Under the pieces are notes generated by a model. It had not been told where the DNA came from. It did not search any database and saw nothing but the letters and a program-made list of their open reading frames with translations. 64,000 nucleotides of DNA. Origin: Heliopora coerulea (Eukaryota; Cnidaria; Anthozoa; Scleralcyonacea; Helioporidae). Made by a program: the position numbers and the translations under genes. Where the stretch lies: positions 862,501-926,500 of the forward strand of contig JASJOG010000002.1 in assembly GCA_030142905.1 (NCBI GenBank), written 5' to 3'. Below are positions 36,201-47,643 of this stretch, piece after piece (the first letter of the stretch is position 1; every line of letters starts with the position of its first letter).

Positions 36201-39200
36201 GCCTCAGGAGAACTAATTTACCAAGCTTGTATAACAGACTGCTTCAAGATATGGCGGTGTTGATGTATGAAGAGACGAAAAATTTAAATCTCCCTTATAC
36301 AAATGATCTTTTCACCGGAGTTAATTAGTGCTATGAATAATAAAAGAATGATGTTGTCTCAGCCAAATACAACACAGTTACAAACGGCAAACAGTCTTTT
36401 CCACTTTGTAACCCCTTTGTGTCGTCCAAAGTGAATGAAGAATAAAATCGTGAAAAGCCCAGTCTAGGATCCTTCAAGAGATGTATTTGCGAAAAAGAAT
36501 TTTGAAAATCTGTCAGAAAATAGCTGCAGCGACTGCGTCCTGAGTTCTACATAAAAATTTTATACTTTTCAACTGCATTTAGAAAAACCTCAGATATCTT
36601 TAATTTAGGAAATGTATCAATATTCTAAAATATTTAGTATTTTTAAAAATAAATTATAGAACAATCAATTTAGTTTGCTTTATTATTTTAAAATTGTTTA
36701 TGTGGTCAACTAGCTCAATCTTAGTTAAATCCATTTACTCTTCAATGATGTTTTTCCTTCGTTCCTTCGTTCCTTCGTTCCTTCGTTCCTTCGTTCCTTC
36801 GTTCCTTCTTTTCTTCATTCCTTCGTTTTTTCATTCAATCATCTTGATCAAGAAAGAAGAAATGCAATCACTTTTGCGGTGTTAAAAGAAAATTTCGAAT
36901 GAGGTGAAAAATGAACGCTTACAATATGTCGAACAGTTACTCAAAGTACAGACAGGACGAAAATATACTCCCGTAATGATATGTGGTTACGTTGTTAAGA
37001 ACGTTTTGGCTTGACCTGACACTCACGTGCGTGAGTAGCTCACTCAGGGTATGATACTTGACAGGTCTGGATGTCATACCAATTTACTTTACTATACACA
37101 TACATTTGGATCATTGTGGCATGCAGTTATGACATGCTCTCTGCTTTTATTGCCGCACTCCTTTTACTCATTTCTCTTCTTCCTTTTCTCCTCCTCTAAT
37201 CCTCTCTCCTTGCCTCTGCCCTCATTGCTTGCTTGTTTACTTGCTTGCTTTCTTGCTGGCTTGCTTTCTTGCTGGCTTGCTTTCTTGCTGGCTTGCTTTC
37301 TTGCTTGCTTGATTGATTGATTGCTTGCTTGCTGCCTTTCGTCTTCCCTTCCTTCCTTCTTTCCTATGAACATTATTGGTTTTTATTTTGCCCCATGTTA
37401 CATTAACAACATCTCTTAGGATAGCTTGTGCATGTTGATGGCAATTATTTATTTGTTATTAAATCCTTTTTTTAGGTGGGAAAACAGTTTGTTTTCCAAA
37501 ATATGGCTGCTTTACCAACAAGAAACCTTTTCGAGGAAAACATTTTCCCTTACCAGTTCATCCAAGGGTTCTACAGACCAAGTTTTATCTTTACACCAAA
37601 GGGAATCCCCAAACAGTGGAGCTATTGAACGTAAATGATCCCAGCTCAATCATTAAATCTCAGTTTAATCCAAACCTTAAGACAGTTATGATTGTTCATG
37701 GGTTTTCACATCACTCAAATCTTCCTTGGGTAATCAAAATGAAAAACGAGTTGTTGAAAAGAAGCTTGTTTAATGTTGTAAGTGTTGATTGGAGAAAAGG
37801 AGCGTTATTCTCTTCAATGTTTTACCTCAAGGTAAGCTTCTAATCGGTTGATGGTTCATGGCGGTTAGTCGATGGCTAGCTTTTGTACGCTCAAATTGAT
37901 ACACAAGCAGATACTTTATTTCATTTTATTTCATATCATATCATTTCATTTCGTTTCATTTCAATTCATTTTATCTTATTATTTATTTTATTCTTGGTCT
38001 CGACACAAAGGAATAAGCGAATAGTCTCCTGATAGCTAGAGGTGTTCCGAAATGTAGTGATATGGGAAAGATACCTTAACGTCCTTTCATGAACACTTTT
38101 GTTATTTGACATGCACTTCAGTAATTGCGGTATATCGGATAAGTAATGCCAGCTTAATGATTCATTTGATTACCTGCAGAAATACAATATAGTGGGGAAA
38201 TAACGCTACTCCAGCACCGAGACATTGTAAGTATCAGTAAAACGTTGGGTGATTCAAAAAGAAAAAAGTGGCTTCATACCAACGTGCTGTGACCACTTAC
38301 TTTGACAGTTCTTCCTTATTAGATACAGTATTTAATAACAAGATTTAATAGAAATTCATAGAAGTAAGAAATACTGTAATTACAAGTTCATCCGAATGAG
38401 GATCAATAGTTACAAAATCTAGCTTACTTTTATAGCCTTTTTGTTCCATAAATTTGTTAACTTCATGATCATGTAATTAAAATAAAAAATAACGATGGCA
38501 ATGCAGTTTTAAAAACCTTCTGTTGATTAAAACTCCATGGAAGCTCTTGAGATTTTGTCACATCAGGAATCATCTCCGGCATTCGTGGTTAAGATCGAAC
38601 ATTTTATCTGGAAATGATTGTTATTGATAAAACTAGCTTAAATGATCCTTCTCAAATAAAAAGAAACCTAAATTTAACTCTAATGAAGTGGGGAAGGATA
38701 CTTTTTGCTACCCTTTACTGGTAGCTGGTCCCAGGTCATAGTATATTATAAAAGTCTTATTGGCCTTTTCTAGGCAGTGGCAAACACACGTCTAGTTGGA
38801 GCACAAATTGCATATTTGGTCCACGTACTAAACAACGCTACGGGAGTGTCTCCTCAGTCAATACACATTGTTGGACACAGTCTTGGAGCCCATATCGCTG
38901 GATATGCAGGAAGAAGATTGGCAAGACGAAACCTAACGCTTGGTCGAATAACGGGTACAAAATATACGCATAAGTGGTATCAGCATATACCAAAACAGTG
39001 GAGATCCCTTTTAGCGAAATTTGATTGGTTGACCTAGCCCAGAACATCCCACTCTATCCACTGTTTTGCGTATCTCCGGCGACGGAATGTAGAAGATAAT
39101 CCTTGAATCTGGCGAAAACGGTTTACTTATCATTTATACAAAAAATGTCTGCGACAGACATAAAGAAAGGTCGGAAAACAGCCAGCTAATGACTAGTTCC

Positions 39201-40010
39201 AAGTAACACCCTCGTTTTGAAAGAGTAGACTGTTGCCATGTTGTCCACTTTTCGTCTTTAAAGGGAATAAATTTACTCAAAATCCTCCTTTGAAAGTTTT
39301 GAATTGACTGTTATGCGAGATTATTATGTTGCATGAATTCAAAAAAAAAAGCACCCACGAGTTAGAAAAAGTAAAAACAGGCCAAACATTGCAGGATTTT
39401 TCTATGAGGTGCTTAAACGTTGAACACCACATTTTATGGTGACGAGCGAGGCATTTTTTTCACAAGCCTTGCTTATCAATAAGATGATTGACACAATTTA
39501 TGCATATATTTTCAACATAAAAAACTGTTGACAACCCATCGTGATTATGATAAAGTTTTTCTTAGCAAAGCTCTTTGAGACGAGCTTACTTCAAGTAACC
39601 TTGTCGAGGTGCATCTTACTATGTCGGTTTGGATTGGCACAGGAAAGAGTTGGTAACAAGTAAACTTAGTCACCCTCCCTGTATTGCCTTTGATTTCATG
39701 GTTAAGTGTGCTGAATAGAAAATTACAAATGTAATGTGCCTAAATTAAGGGACTCCATACGTTCATTTTGACCACAAAAAAAATTAAAGCAGTAAGCATT
39801 AACATATGCTCCAAAAGACGAGCTTGCAAACTTTCCATTTTCTAAACTGAAAACTGCTCAGCTTCGTCCTGAAGAAAACAACAACCGATTTAGTTTACCA
39901 ATTTATTCCCGGTGCGATAAGACTTCTGTTATTTTACTCATGGTTATAACGCCAGAACATTTTTTGGTCAAAGGAGGAGCTCCCGCCAGGACAGTTATTA
40001 TAGCCGGCAA

Positions 40011-40048
<38 letters not shown>

Positions 40049-43000
40049 CTTATTTTCTTGCAACACAGGTCTCGATCCTGCAAAACCAGGTTTTGAGGGA
40101 CAGCACATTGCCGTGCGCTTGGATAAGACTGATGCAAAATTCGTTGACGTCATTCACACCCACTCTGCACCATTTCTTTTTGGAGGAATGGGATATCGTG
40201 GTCACTTGGGACACGTTGATTTCTACCCAAATGGTGGAGAGTACCAACCTGGTTGTAAAAATATTTTTAAAAGTAAGTGTTTGTAAACTTTTCTCACATC
40301 AGGTTATGTATTTTTAACAAACAGCACAACGTTTTTTTGGTCTGTTTTTATCATTTATCATCGACATGTTTTGGAAGCCACAACCTTCCTTTTTCAAGAA
40401 TTTTGAAGACCCTTGAATTGGTTTTGTTTGCTAATGACAACGTCCATTGCATCAATTCTAAGAAAAAGTTGATATTGCGTAAGAGTTGACATAATCATGG
40501 GACATGTGGCTATGTGACTGGATGGCCTCGGTTTCCACAGCCGCCCATATGGCCCCTCCAGTACAATATCTTTTCTAAAATGTATATTTGTAAAATTCAA
40601 AAAGGTTAATTTAAGAATTATATAGAAGATTTGAATAATTGGGAGAGCAGAAATACGAAGCATGGTTTGATGAAGTATGCTGCATAGCTTACACGCTGCA
40701 TAAGAATACGCTAAACACTGCATAAGCATATAGCTAAACAAGCTAACGATCAATTGTGTTCGTTATTGGGTTTTACGTCATTATCTTTCTGTTGCATATC
40801 TGTAATAATAAAACTAAAAAGTTTGTTCGAAGTGAGCGTTACCATCACCTGTTTCCTTCACTCCTGTTTCTAGTGCGAATTTGCCATTGGCAATAGATCG
40901 ACAAGTGCAAAATTTCAGACCCTAACTATGGACAAGGAGCATTATTTAACCATTCACATGCGCATCAACAACAACAACAGTCGTTTTACAGCCGATTTTT
41001 CTTACTTACGCAGGGGTTGGCCAGAGGCTCTAGACAGCAGCCTCCTCCACCTCTCCCTATCCTTCGCATCTTCCCTTTTCAACCCGCATTCTCACATGTC
41101 CCTTTCCACCACCTGGCTCCATGTCATCTCCGGCCTTCCCCGTCCTCTCTTACCTTTCACCTCCAACATGATCTTTTCTACCCAATCATCATCATCCTTC
41201 CACAGTCCCAACCATATTAACCTATTCCGTTTCATGGCGTCAGACACTGACCCAATCACCATTCTTTCCCTCAGCTCTGCACTCGGCTCTCTATCCCTCA
41301 GCGATACACCACACATCCATCTCACCATCCTCATTTCCGTATGTTCCAATCTTCCACTCTGCTCCACCGTCATGGCCCACGTTTCACTTCCATATACCAT
41401 AGCACTCCTCACACATGTAACATACAGCTTCCCCTTCAGCTTAAGTGACACTTCCTTCCTTGTCAAGATCCCCGATAACTCCCTAAACTTCCTCCACACA
41501 CAACGCGCCCTTGCCACGGATGCAGAATTTGCTCCTCCACCCCCATTCTTCATATCACCCAGGTAACAAAACTTTCCAACATTCTCTAAGTGAACCCTAT
41601 TTCCCACATCCAAGCTCTCCTCCACATTCCTATCCTCTTCATCACCTGCTCTTTCACACGTCTTGCCCACAAACGTATCCTCAACTCTAACCAGAGAGCC
41701 CTTCACACCTGAGCATCGCTTGTGTACCCATCCACAGCATCCCGTACATCTGATAGAATTGCTCCCCACACCCTTTCCACGTACAGTACGTGGCCACTTC
41801 CCCAGTCTTTCAACATCACCACAATTCTTTTACGTTTGGCTGGCTTAAACTAAATGGACAAATCATGTTATTGTGATTTTGTATGTATCTGTCCATGCCA
41901 ATCGCTATGCTTATACACAAAGTCATAGAGAAGGATTACCCTCATTATCTCCTTAGAATATATTCACTCTGTGCTGACTAGAATAATATAGACTATCGTC
42001 ATGTCTTCGTTAGAGGGCAATTTTATTCGGTCCAATATCATGTGAACGCGACGGCTTTTAATCCTTTTTTGTGTTGTTTTGACTTGAATCAGATTCTTCT
42101 CAACATTTACTAAGGATTTACCTTTTACTACTTCAGGCATTTGGAAAAAGGGAGTTATACATGCGTTATCTTGTAACCACATGCGGGCAGTGGACTATTT
42201 TACCATATCCATTCGACAATGCTCATTCATGGCATTCTCATGTTCTACTTGGGAGATGTTCAAGGAAGGACGATGTTCAAACAAGAATTCCACCATTGTC
42301 GTTTCTCTCATGGGTTATGATGCCAGCAACTATACTCACGTCGAAGGACAAATGTATCTGAAAACGACGTCAACATCCCCATTCTGTGGTATGTCCAAAG
42401 TTCTTCCACTGGGAAGTAGTCAGGTTTCGGTGTAAAAGTCAAAGCAGTTTAAATTTGATATAGTAAACTGAAAGTAATAGAAACTAGAAACGTCGTGTTA
42501 CATGCACGAAACTATTTCCCCAAACCCCTTTCATCATCCAAGGTGATAAGTTTATTTTGTGAAATGTGAACTCTCGGAGTAATTTCCCGTGACCGTTGAC
42601 GTATTAAGGTTGTGATCTTTTTTCAAGGAACCACATTTCATGTTCCGCAAATTAAGCAGATTTCTTCACAGAAAAGCTAATTAAGATAAGATTAACAGCT
42701 CATGAACAACATACTGGAGAAAAGGATTTTTTCACCCTTTCTCTCGAACTTGGGGGTTTGGTCACTTTTCTTGTCGTAACAAATGTACGATGTTGAGTGC
42801 AGACACAGATCCTCTTTCCACGCATCATGCACCCGCCGCCAGGGCCGCCCAGAGAGGAGGGGGTCAAAAGTGACAATTTGCCTTGGGCCCCAAGTTTAAG
42901 GGGGCCCCGCAAAGCCAGAAAAGAAAAAAATACATTGCTGTAATTTGAGAGTTTTTTTGGTAAATAAAACATTGGGAAAACCACTACACCCGTGTGTGTG

Positions 43001-43989
43001 TGGGGGGGGGGGGGGGGGAGAGGGAGGCGGGTTAGGGGCCCCAAACGGATTTTTGTCCCGGGACCCCAAAAAGCTCTGGGCGGCCCTGCCCGCCGCCATC
43101 TGGTCAGGGACAGATACTACACTCCTTTTCAAATGTCAATCAAAACTTGGTTCTTCAATTCTAATTGGCCTCATGCAAGACGTAGAGCATGCATGAAGAT
43201 ATTTTATGGACAAAAGACAATATTTCAGCTAACTGCGAGGAGGACCCTTTATTATAGATTAGCGTATAAAGGGATTGGAAAGGGAACAACAAGTCTTCTG
43301 CTTGGTGAATTTGTTATTCAGTTTACTTCATTAGTCAAAATTATATGGTTTAGAAGCCACTGTCAATATTAAGAACATTTATTCGTCTTTGAAAAAAGCC
43401 CAATTTTGAGTAGAAACAACATTGCATTTTTCCGTAAGCTAAAACCACCATTTCATGGAAACTCAAAAATAACCAATAACAGAACATGATGCCAGATGCA
43501 CACTATTTTTCAGACAAGATTACATTAACTAGCCATTTCTCTTTCATCTATTAAACCCTTTAAAGTCAACTAATAATCTTTTGGTTAATACATATGATAA
43601 TATATATATATATATATAACTTCAAAAAACCAGCCAACACCAAGAACTTAAATATAATATAAACCCCTCAGCATAAGTTCCTTTTTTTTTTATTTATCAA
43701 TCTTTATTATCAACGTTTCGGGGCCTGCCCCTTTATCAAGAATAAACACGATAGAAGATAAAACTAACTTATATAACAAAATTTTCTAATTAACATATAT
43801 CTTTATAAAATATTAAAAATTACAAAATGTAAATTAAAAAATCCCGAAGGTTTAACCCATAGGGTAAAAATGTGTTTAATTTATATACCCAAAAGCTCTC
43901 TCTCGCCTTGGGATTCTTTGATAAAGATGCAGGCCCCGAAACGTTGATAATAAAGATTGACAAATAAAAAAAAGGAACTTATGCTGAGT

Positions 43990-44025
<36 letters not shown>

Positions 44026-44773
44026 ATGATAATATATAATACCTAATCTTTTATTTGTAGTATTTTTACTTACACTATTTAGTTACCTTCTTCGGCACTT
44101 GAAATGTCAGCAGGAGCAACTGAATTATTTTCCAATTCTCTTTTCTTTAGCTTATAACTATGTTGTTACGATATTCTTCTCAAAGAGTAGAAGCAAGTAC
44201 AATAATGTGTACGTTAAACTAATTGGGAGTCAAGATCAGACAAGAAACGAAAAATTGAGATTATCAGAGTAAGTATTCCAGGAATAGGGACCAATGTCCT
44301 TCTGGATGTTCTTCTTTTCCTGGTATTCTTTGGACTTCCTTGCTTTTATATTTGTCCCATCATAAATTAACTGATTTCAACTTTATAAGAATCACCTTCT
44401 TTCATTCTTCCAGAGGAAAGGGGGATAAGATGAAATTTATTATCAACAAAGACGAAATCGGAGGCCTAAAAAGTGTAGAAATTGTCTACTATGGATTCAG
44501 TTCTCTCTACATTCAAAATGTCCGGGTCAACATTCCGCACGAGAATAAGATGTAAGGAGAAGAAAACAACCTAGCCACGTTACGCTTACACCAAAGCTAT
44601 TTCACTTAAATATTCTTTTTTCATATGAATAATTTTCTTTTCTCTTCCTTAGATATACCGCTTGTTTTAATCAATTCATTGCAAAAAGCTTCTGGTCGTT
44701 CTGGCAGTTACAGGAAACAAAATACCGAAGGAAAGCTTTCGTTGGTGAAAATTGCGGCTCTTCATTTCATTGA
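30195..44773 (+). CDS. PNLIP-like: pancreatic-lipase family secreted lipase, eight coding exons
   Basis: Joining eight exons with matching phases gives 478 residues, close to the roughly 465 of vertebrate pancreatic lipase. Residues 1-22 form a signal peptide (MQSDISFGLLFLLWSTLC). The mature start GKTVCFPKYGCF matches the family. The oxyanion region MIVHGFS is in exon 2. The nucleophile motif GHSLG has Ser177, the acid ITGLDPAKPGF has Asp204, and the histidine motif SCNHMR has His284, so the triad is complete. The lid between Cys264 and Cys282 has 17 residues, shorter than the 23 of classical pancreatic lipase. Residues from about 354 form a PLAT/C2-like domain with VVTIFFSK and KMKFIINKDEIGG. 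The enzyme would hydrolyse glycerolipids outside the cell. The first intron is 7.2 kb, and TE insertions occupy introns 1, 4 and 5. Confidence 0.9.
30262..34050. other. first half of lipase intron 1, nothing recognised
   Basis: AT-rich intron with chance frames only (30877-31083, 31350-31592, 32960-33169). No alternative exon with family similarity was seen. Confidence 0.5.
34060..34290. mobile_element. possible MITE in lipase intron 1
   Basis: GGAGGCCGTCTATACGAGCC at the left is imperfectly mirrored by AGAGGCTGATTATACGGCC read back from 34286. There is no clear target duplication or coding capacity. Confidence 0.35.
35285..36099 (-). mobile_element. hAT transposon, internally deleted
   Basis: Flanked by an exact 8-bp direct repeat TGTAGCAC (35277-35284 and 36100-36107), the hallmark target size of hAT elements. 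Ends are CCCGGTTTTCA on the left and, read inward from the right, CCCCCGGTTTTCA, followed by GTGGGTCCCGACCC as in many hAT termini. The 815-bp element retains only the start of a transposase, and it sits in lipase intron 1. Confidence 0.75.
35327..35809 (-). pseudogene. hAT (ZBED5-like) transposase N-terminal fragment
   Basis: 160 residues starting MASSSKQPRRS. A BED-like zinc finger is visible: CVVCQKTIANESIKPNKLER followed by HMTTH. Next comes the helical LLTGSLTEKDKIAIFTYNTA region, then AKNERPFVEGESVIKP, which follows the order in ZBED5/GTF2IRD2-type hAT proteins. The catalytic domain is absent, and the last 20 or so residues (from ERNNIRCW) are encoded by terminal repeat sequence, showing an internal deletion junction. 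It cannot be an active transposase. Confidence 0.7.
36756..36808. repeat. (CTTCGTTC)n microsatellite
   Basis: About 6.5 perfect units of an 8-base repeat. Confidence 0.85.
37225..37335. repeat. CTTG-rich tandem repeat
   Basis: Imperfect TTGC units with a 16-base higher-order unit, TTGCTGGCTTGCTTTC, repeated about 3.5 times at 37252-37306. Confidence 0.8.
37476..37831 (+). CDS. PNLIP-like: lipase exon 2
   Basis: Acceptor TTTTTTTAG and donor AAG/GTAAGC. Encodes the mature N terminus, the LYTKGNPQTVELL strand, MIVHGFS and VVSVDWRKG. Confidence 0.9.
37832..38773. other. lipase intron 2
   Basis: Contains an imperfect TTTCA/TTTTA repeat at 37917-37990 and nothing else recognised. Confidence 0.6.
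38774..38954 (+). CDS. PNLIP-like: lipase exon 3 (nucleophile Ser)
   Basis: Encodes ANTRLVGAQIAYLV, HIVGHSLGAHIAGYAGRR and GRITG. Acceptor TTTTCTAG; donor GTACAA at 38955, a weaker donor confirmed by phase with exon 4. Confidence 0.9.
40016..40047. repeat. (TA)16 microsatellite close to lipase acceptor
   Basis: Perfect TA run ending 21 bases before exon 4 at 40069, so it lies where the branch point would be expected. Confidence 0.85.
40069..40272 (+). CDS. PNLIP-like: lipase exon 4 (catalytic Asp)
   Basis: Encodes GLDPAKPGFEGQ, VDVIHTHSAP and HLGHVDFYPNGG, and the first lid Cys in GCKNIF. Donor GTAAGT. Confidence 0.92.
40965..41840 (-). mobile_element. 5'-truncated LINE, C-terminal half, antisense in lipase intron 4
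   Basis: The minus strand is open from 41769 to 41092. It encodes a Cys-rich finger-like start (CTGCCGWVHKRC), then VHLENVGKFCYLGDM, GSETWAMTVEQ, RMVRWMCGVSLRDR and KRGRGRPEMTW, the order of a LINE reverse-transcriptase C-terminal (thumb) region. After a frameshift near 41090 the end (WRRLLSRASGQPLRK, stop at about 41005) lies in another frame. A (TTG)4 tail at about 40966-40978 ends the element. It is relatively young because 226 codons are free of stops. Confidence 0.75.
42137..42388 (+). CDS. PNLIP-like: lipase exon 5 (lid and catalytic His)
   Basis: Encodes IWKKGVIHALSCNHMRAVDY. His284 is the triad histidine and Cys282 closes the lid loop. It continues to the linker VSLMGYDASNYTHVEGQMYL. 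Donor GTATGT. Confidence 0.9.
42840..43088. mobile_element. hAT MITE in lipase intron 5
   Basis: Terminal inverted repeats CAGGGCCGCCCAGAG (42840-42854) and its complement (43074-43088). Exact 8-bp target duplication CCCGCCGC at 42832-42839 and 43089-43096. Length 249 bp. It contains a G run near 43001-43018. Confidence 0.85.
43652..43999. mobile_element. foldback element inserted in TA repeat
   Basis: Inverted arms of about 86 bp (43652-43737 and 43914-43999) share CTCAGCATAAGTTCC and ATCAACGTTTCGGGGCCTGC. TA microsatellites lie on both sides (43598-43618 and 43993-44022), suggesting insertion in a TA run. It lies in lipase intron 5. Confidence 0.65.
44151..44268 (+). CDS. PNLIP-like: lipase exon 6 (PLAT domain)
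   Basis: Encodes AYNYVVTIFFSKSRSKYNN and VYVKLIGSQDQTRNEKLRLS, matching the first PLAT strands. Acceptor TTTCTTTAG, donor GTAAGT. Confidence 0.85.
44414..44551 (+). CDS. PNLIP-like: lipase exon 7 (PLAT domain)
   Basis: Encodes GKGDKMKFIINKDEIGGLKS and VEIVYYGFSSLYIQNVRVNI. Phase 2 at both ends; donor GTAAGG. Confidence 0.85.
44653..44773 (+). CDS. PNLIP-like: lipase exon 8 (C terminus)
   Basis: Encodes IYTACFNQFIAKSFW through ENCGSSFH and a TGA stop at 44771-44773. The terminal Cys-containing tail is like the family's C-terminal disulfide region. Confidence 0.85.
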
Positions 44774-44796
44774 CCGACGTTTGTAGTTTATATCGT

Positions 44797-44802
44797 AATA
44801 AA
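44797..44802 (+). terminator. polyadenylation signal of lipase gene
   Basis: AATAAA 24 bases after the stop codon, giving a very short 3' UTR. Confidence 0.6.
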
Positions 44803-44829
44803 CCCTTCTTCAAAAGTTTAAAATTGCTG

Positions 44830-46220
44830 TCAGTTTTTACTTTTCTTTTCCTTTCCTGGGATAAAGAAAGTCAACCTATCCTCTCAAAAATGACTTTCAC
44901 GTCTTACTATTACCTTTCGGAAAAAGAATAATTTATGCCAGTAATGAGGACATTGTCCACTGCACTACATTTACTTGCTCGATAAATGTTTACCCAATAT
45001 TTAATTTGCTCGACTTCAGGGAAGAAGTTCAAATTGCTTATTGGCTTTGTACGGTTGGATGTACGTGCTAAATCAGTTGTTCACTGTGAAATACCCCGAG
45101 TCGACGAGTTTGCGAGTAAGCACAATTAAATTATCAGAACCGAAGTTACTCTTGTAAACTGTAGAGTTAATTTCAAGAAACGTTATTTCAAATAAACTGT
45201 TAATTTGTCTGTGAAAAATTATTAGCCTCCGTCAATCAGGCCGTGCATGAAGTTATCAAATGATGAGTGTTGAAAAGCACAAAGGTGCTGTAGTTTACTG
45301 CAACACGTTTCTCACCGAAACACTCCAAATAAAGCAGGACATGTTATTTGTCTTTTCATGAAGGCACATGTTAAAGAGTCAATAATCAGTAATAAAGGAA
45401 TCTTAGTTATTAGTATAATCAAAACACAAAAGAAACAGAATCGTCAGACGTAGTCTCTATTAATTAAACAATGACAAATAAGGTCAAAAATATCGATAAC
45501 CATATATTAATTGCAATAGAATCTTAAGTTTAGTAAATTATAACCATTTGTCAAGACAGGAGCATAAGAGATTCTACAATACCGACATGAACGTAGTTAA
45601 CTTATAAATGTTACAACTGCGAAGTATGAACTCTTACAGCTTAGGATACGATAACTGAAAGGCTAATAATAACAAAGAATTGGGCGTCGATACAGTTTAA
45701 CAGTAATGAAAAGTTTTTCTATAATAATTTTAAAACGTAAACGTATCAGAAAATAACAAATTGTAATTACGTAGTTGAAGTTTTCAAAGCTGGAAACGAT
45801 TGCACGAAAGAAATCCCTCTCTAGTTATTTCTTTAGCATCTGGGGGGCAAATAGTCTTTCTGCAGATCCTGTTCTGTCTGTTTGAGGGCCTCGAGGTTGA
45901 ACAACTGATGTTTTTGGAATAGTCTCGTGTATGCTTTAATTAGCTGTATCACAGGAAAACTACTTTTCTGGTTATTAGTTGGCTATTATTTTTCCCTTAA
46001 TTGTCTTATATTCTTTTCTTTTTTCTTTTTTTTTTTTTTTAAATATAAGCAAAAACAAGAGAGAAAAGTGAAGTGGTCTTTGACCATGACCTTGAAAGAA
46101 TTTTCTGACCATTTGAATAAGCCGTTAGTGACCCAACTATTCATTCAGTGCTTTCTTCCTTTCAATATGAGAGACAAGACACTATTCCTTCCAAACGTCC
46201 CCTGAGATAGGTCCTAGAAA
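44830..46220. other. intergenic between lipase and DIRS element
   Basis: AT-rich, with a long T run near 46018-46040. No gene recognised. Confidence 0.5.
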
Positions 46221-46854
46221 GACACAATTCTCCTTCGTACCGTCTCCGACTGATTCTCGCAATACTGGTGCAGATCAGCGACCAGCAGCGGACTTTTACC
46301 CACGTTAAAATTTTGGCGTCCACGCGCTTTATACTCTTCCTTCGTGGGCAAGCTTCGTTCTTGTCTCACAAAAATATACAAGAAATATCTTTAATGTACA
46401 TGAACATCTCTAATCGAAAAAGCTCAAATGGCAAGTGAACAGGTAAGTGCTCTTACTTTTGTTGTAACGGTGGCAAAATTTCCGACAACATTCCTGGATA
46501 AAATCTCTTTCAGCATACCAAACAAACGATGAAGGACTCGAACAACAAGATTTTATGCTTTAATGTGATGTCTCCGCAGGTGCTCACCTGGCCAGAGAAC
46601 GATAGTATTGTCCAGAGTGCCCGCTGGGACAGAAGTTCTCTTAATTCAGGCAAAATATGTTCGCTAGTAGGCACTCAAGTCGCCGAATCGATTCAAACAA
46701 TCTTACATTACTTGCTGAAAGAGCCCCTATAACAATAGGGAGTAATAAGAGGAACAGTTCATTCATTACCAGACGATCAAGTCGAGGTAGCCTCCTATGG
46801 GAGACCATTAAAGAGACACAAAAGTAACGAGAGCTGTAACTAAGGCCCAAGCAG

Positions 46855-47643
46855 CCGAAGTAAACGTTTCTACTCTGAACCGAGGGAAATTGTCATATCA
46901 GATGACCTGTTAGAATTTCTAACGTCAGCCTTCAGAAAACCTCTATCCAAGGAACTATGGACTGAGTTGCTGGATAAATATCCGTCCATAAAAGGCACTG
47001 AAAGTGTGCTAGTCTCTCCTACCATGAAAACAGGCATGAAGGAAGACATAAAAAAGAAACATGGTTACTTGAAGACAAAGAAGTATTTGCATTTGAAGAA
47101 GGCTTGGCAGAAAAGCAAGGCCCCCTCCTCACAGTCGTCCGACCCATCATGACCGCTCTGGAGGTACTTGAAATACTCTCTGAAGAAAATGACGAATTTT
47201 CTGGACCCGAACCAAAAGACATAAAGATTATGCTGGGAGATGCTCTGGCTCTTCTCGGAAACGCAGTTTTTTTATTAAATTCGCGAAGTCAGCGTCGCTT
47301 TTCAGAGTACTTGACAGATCTGGGGAAGCGAACCCTCAAATCAGACCTTCCAGCTGACAAGCATTTGTCCCCTGATAGTTTTCATAAAGCTGTTCAAAGT
47401 GAGCACGGCCACTCACAGACCAATAATAAGTTGGTGGATGCCCCTGTTGCTGGTAAACAGCAATTCAAAAAATCGTTCAGAAGTAATCAGCCCTTTCATC
47501 GACAACCCCTTCAGAGTTCCTCCAACACCAGTGAACGAAAGAAAACTTGGGGACGCAGATGGTTTAGTAAACAAGATTCCTCAAAACAAAGAAACCCTAC
47601 TCACCCCAGCAACCGAAGCCACAACGAAGGTAACAAAAACTGA
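46855..47643 (+). pseudogene. DIRS gag-like protein, frameshifted
   Basis: Pieces EIVISDDLLEFLTSAFRKPL and ELLDKYPSIKGTESVL in one frame continue after a frameshift near 47080 as EKQGPLLTVVRPIMTALEVL and KIMLGDALALLGNAVFLLN (47104-47643). The last part is Ser/Lys/Arg/Gln-rich, as in DIRS gag tails. Confidence 0.6.

Larger units (their letters stand above)
36108..37475. other. end of lipase intron 1 with simple repeats
   Basis: Holds two simple repeats (36756-36808, 37225-37335) and otherwise unremarkable AT-rich sequence up to the polypyrimidine tract before exon 2. Confidence 0.5.

Noticed and set aside
39934..40137. Minus-strand frame with repeated Tyr-Ile
   Set aside because: Encoded by the TA microsatellite and antisense of lipase exon 4.
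40928..41566. 212-codon plus-strand Ser/Pro-rich frame
   Set aside because: It is the antisense shadow of the LINE tail encoded on the minus strand at 41769-41005.
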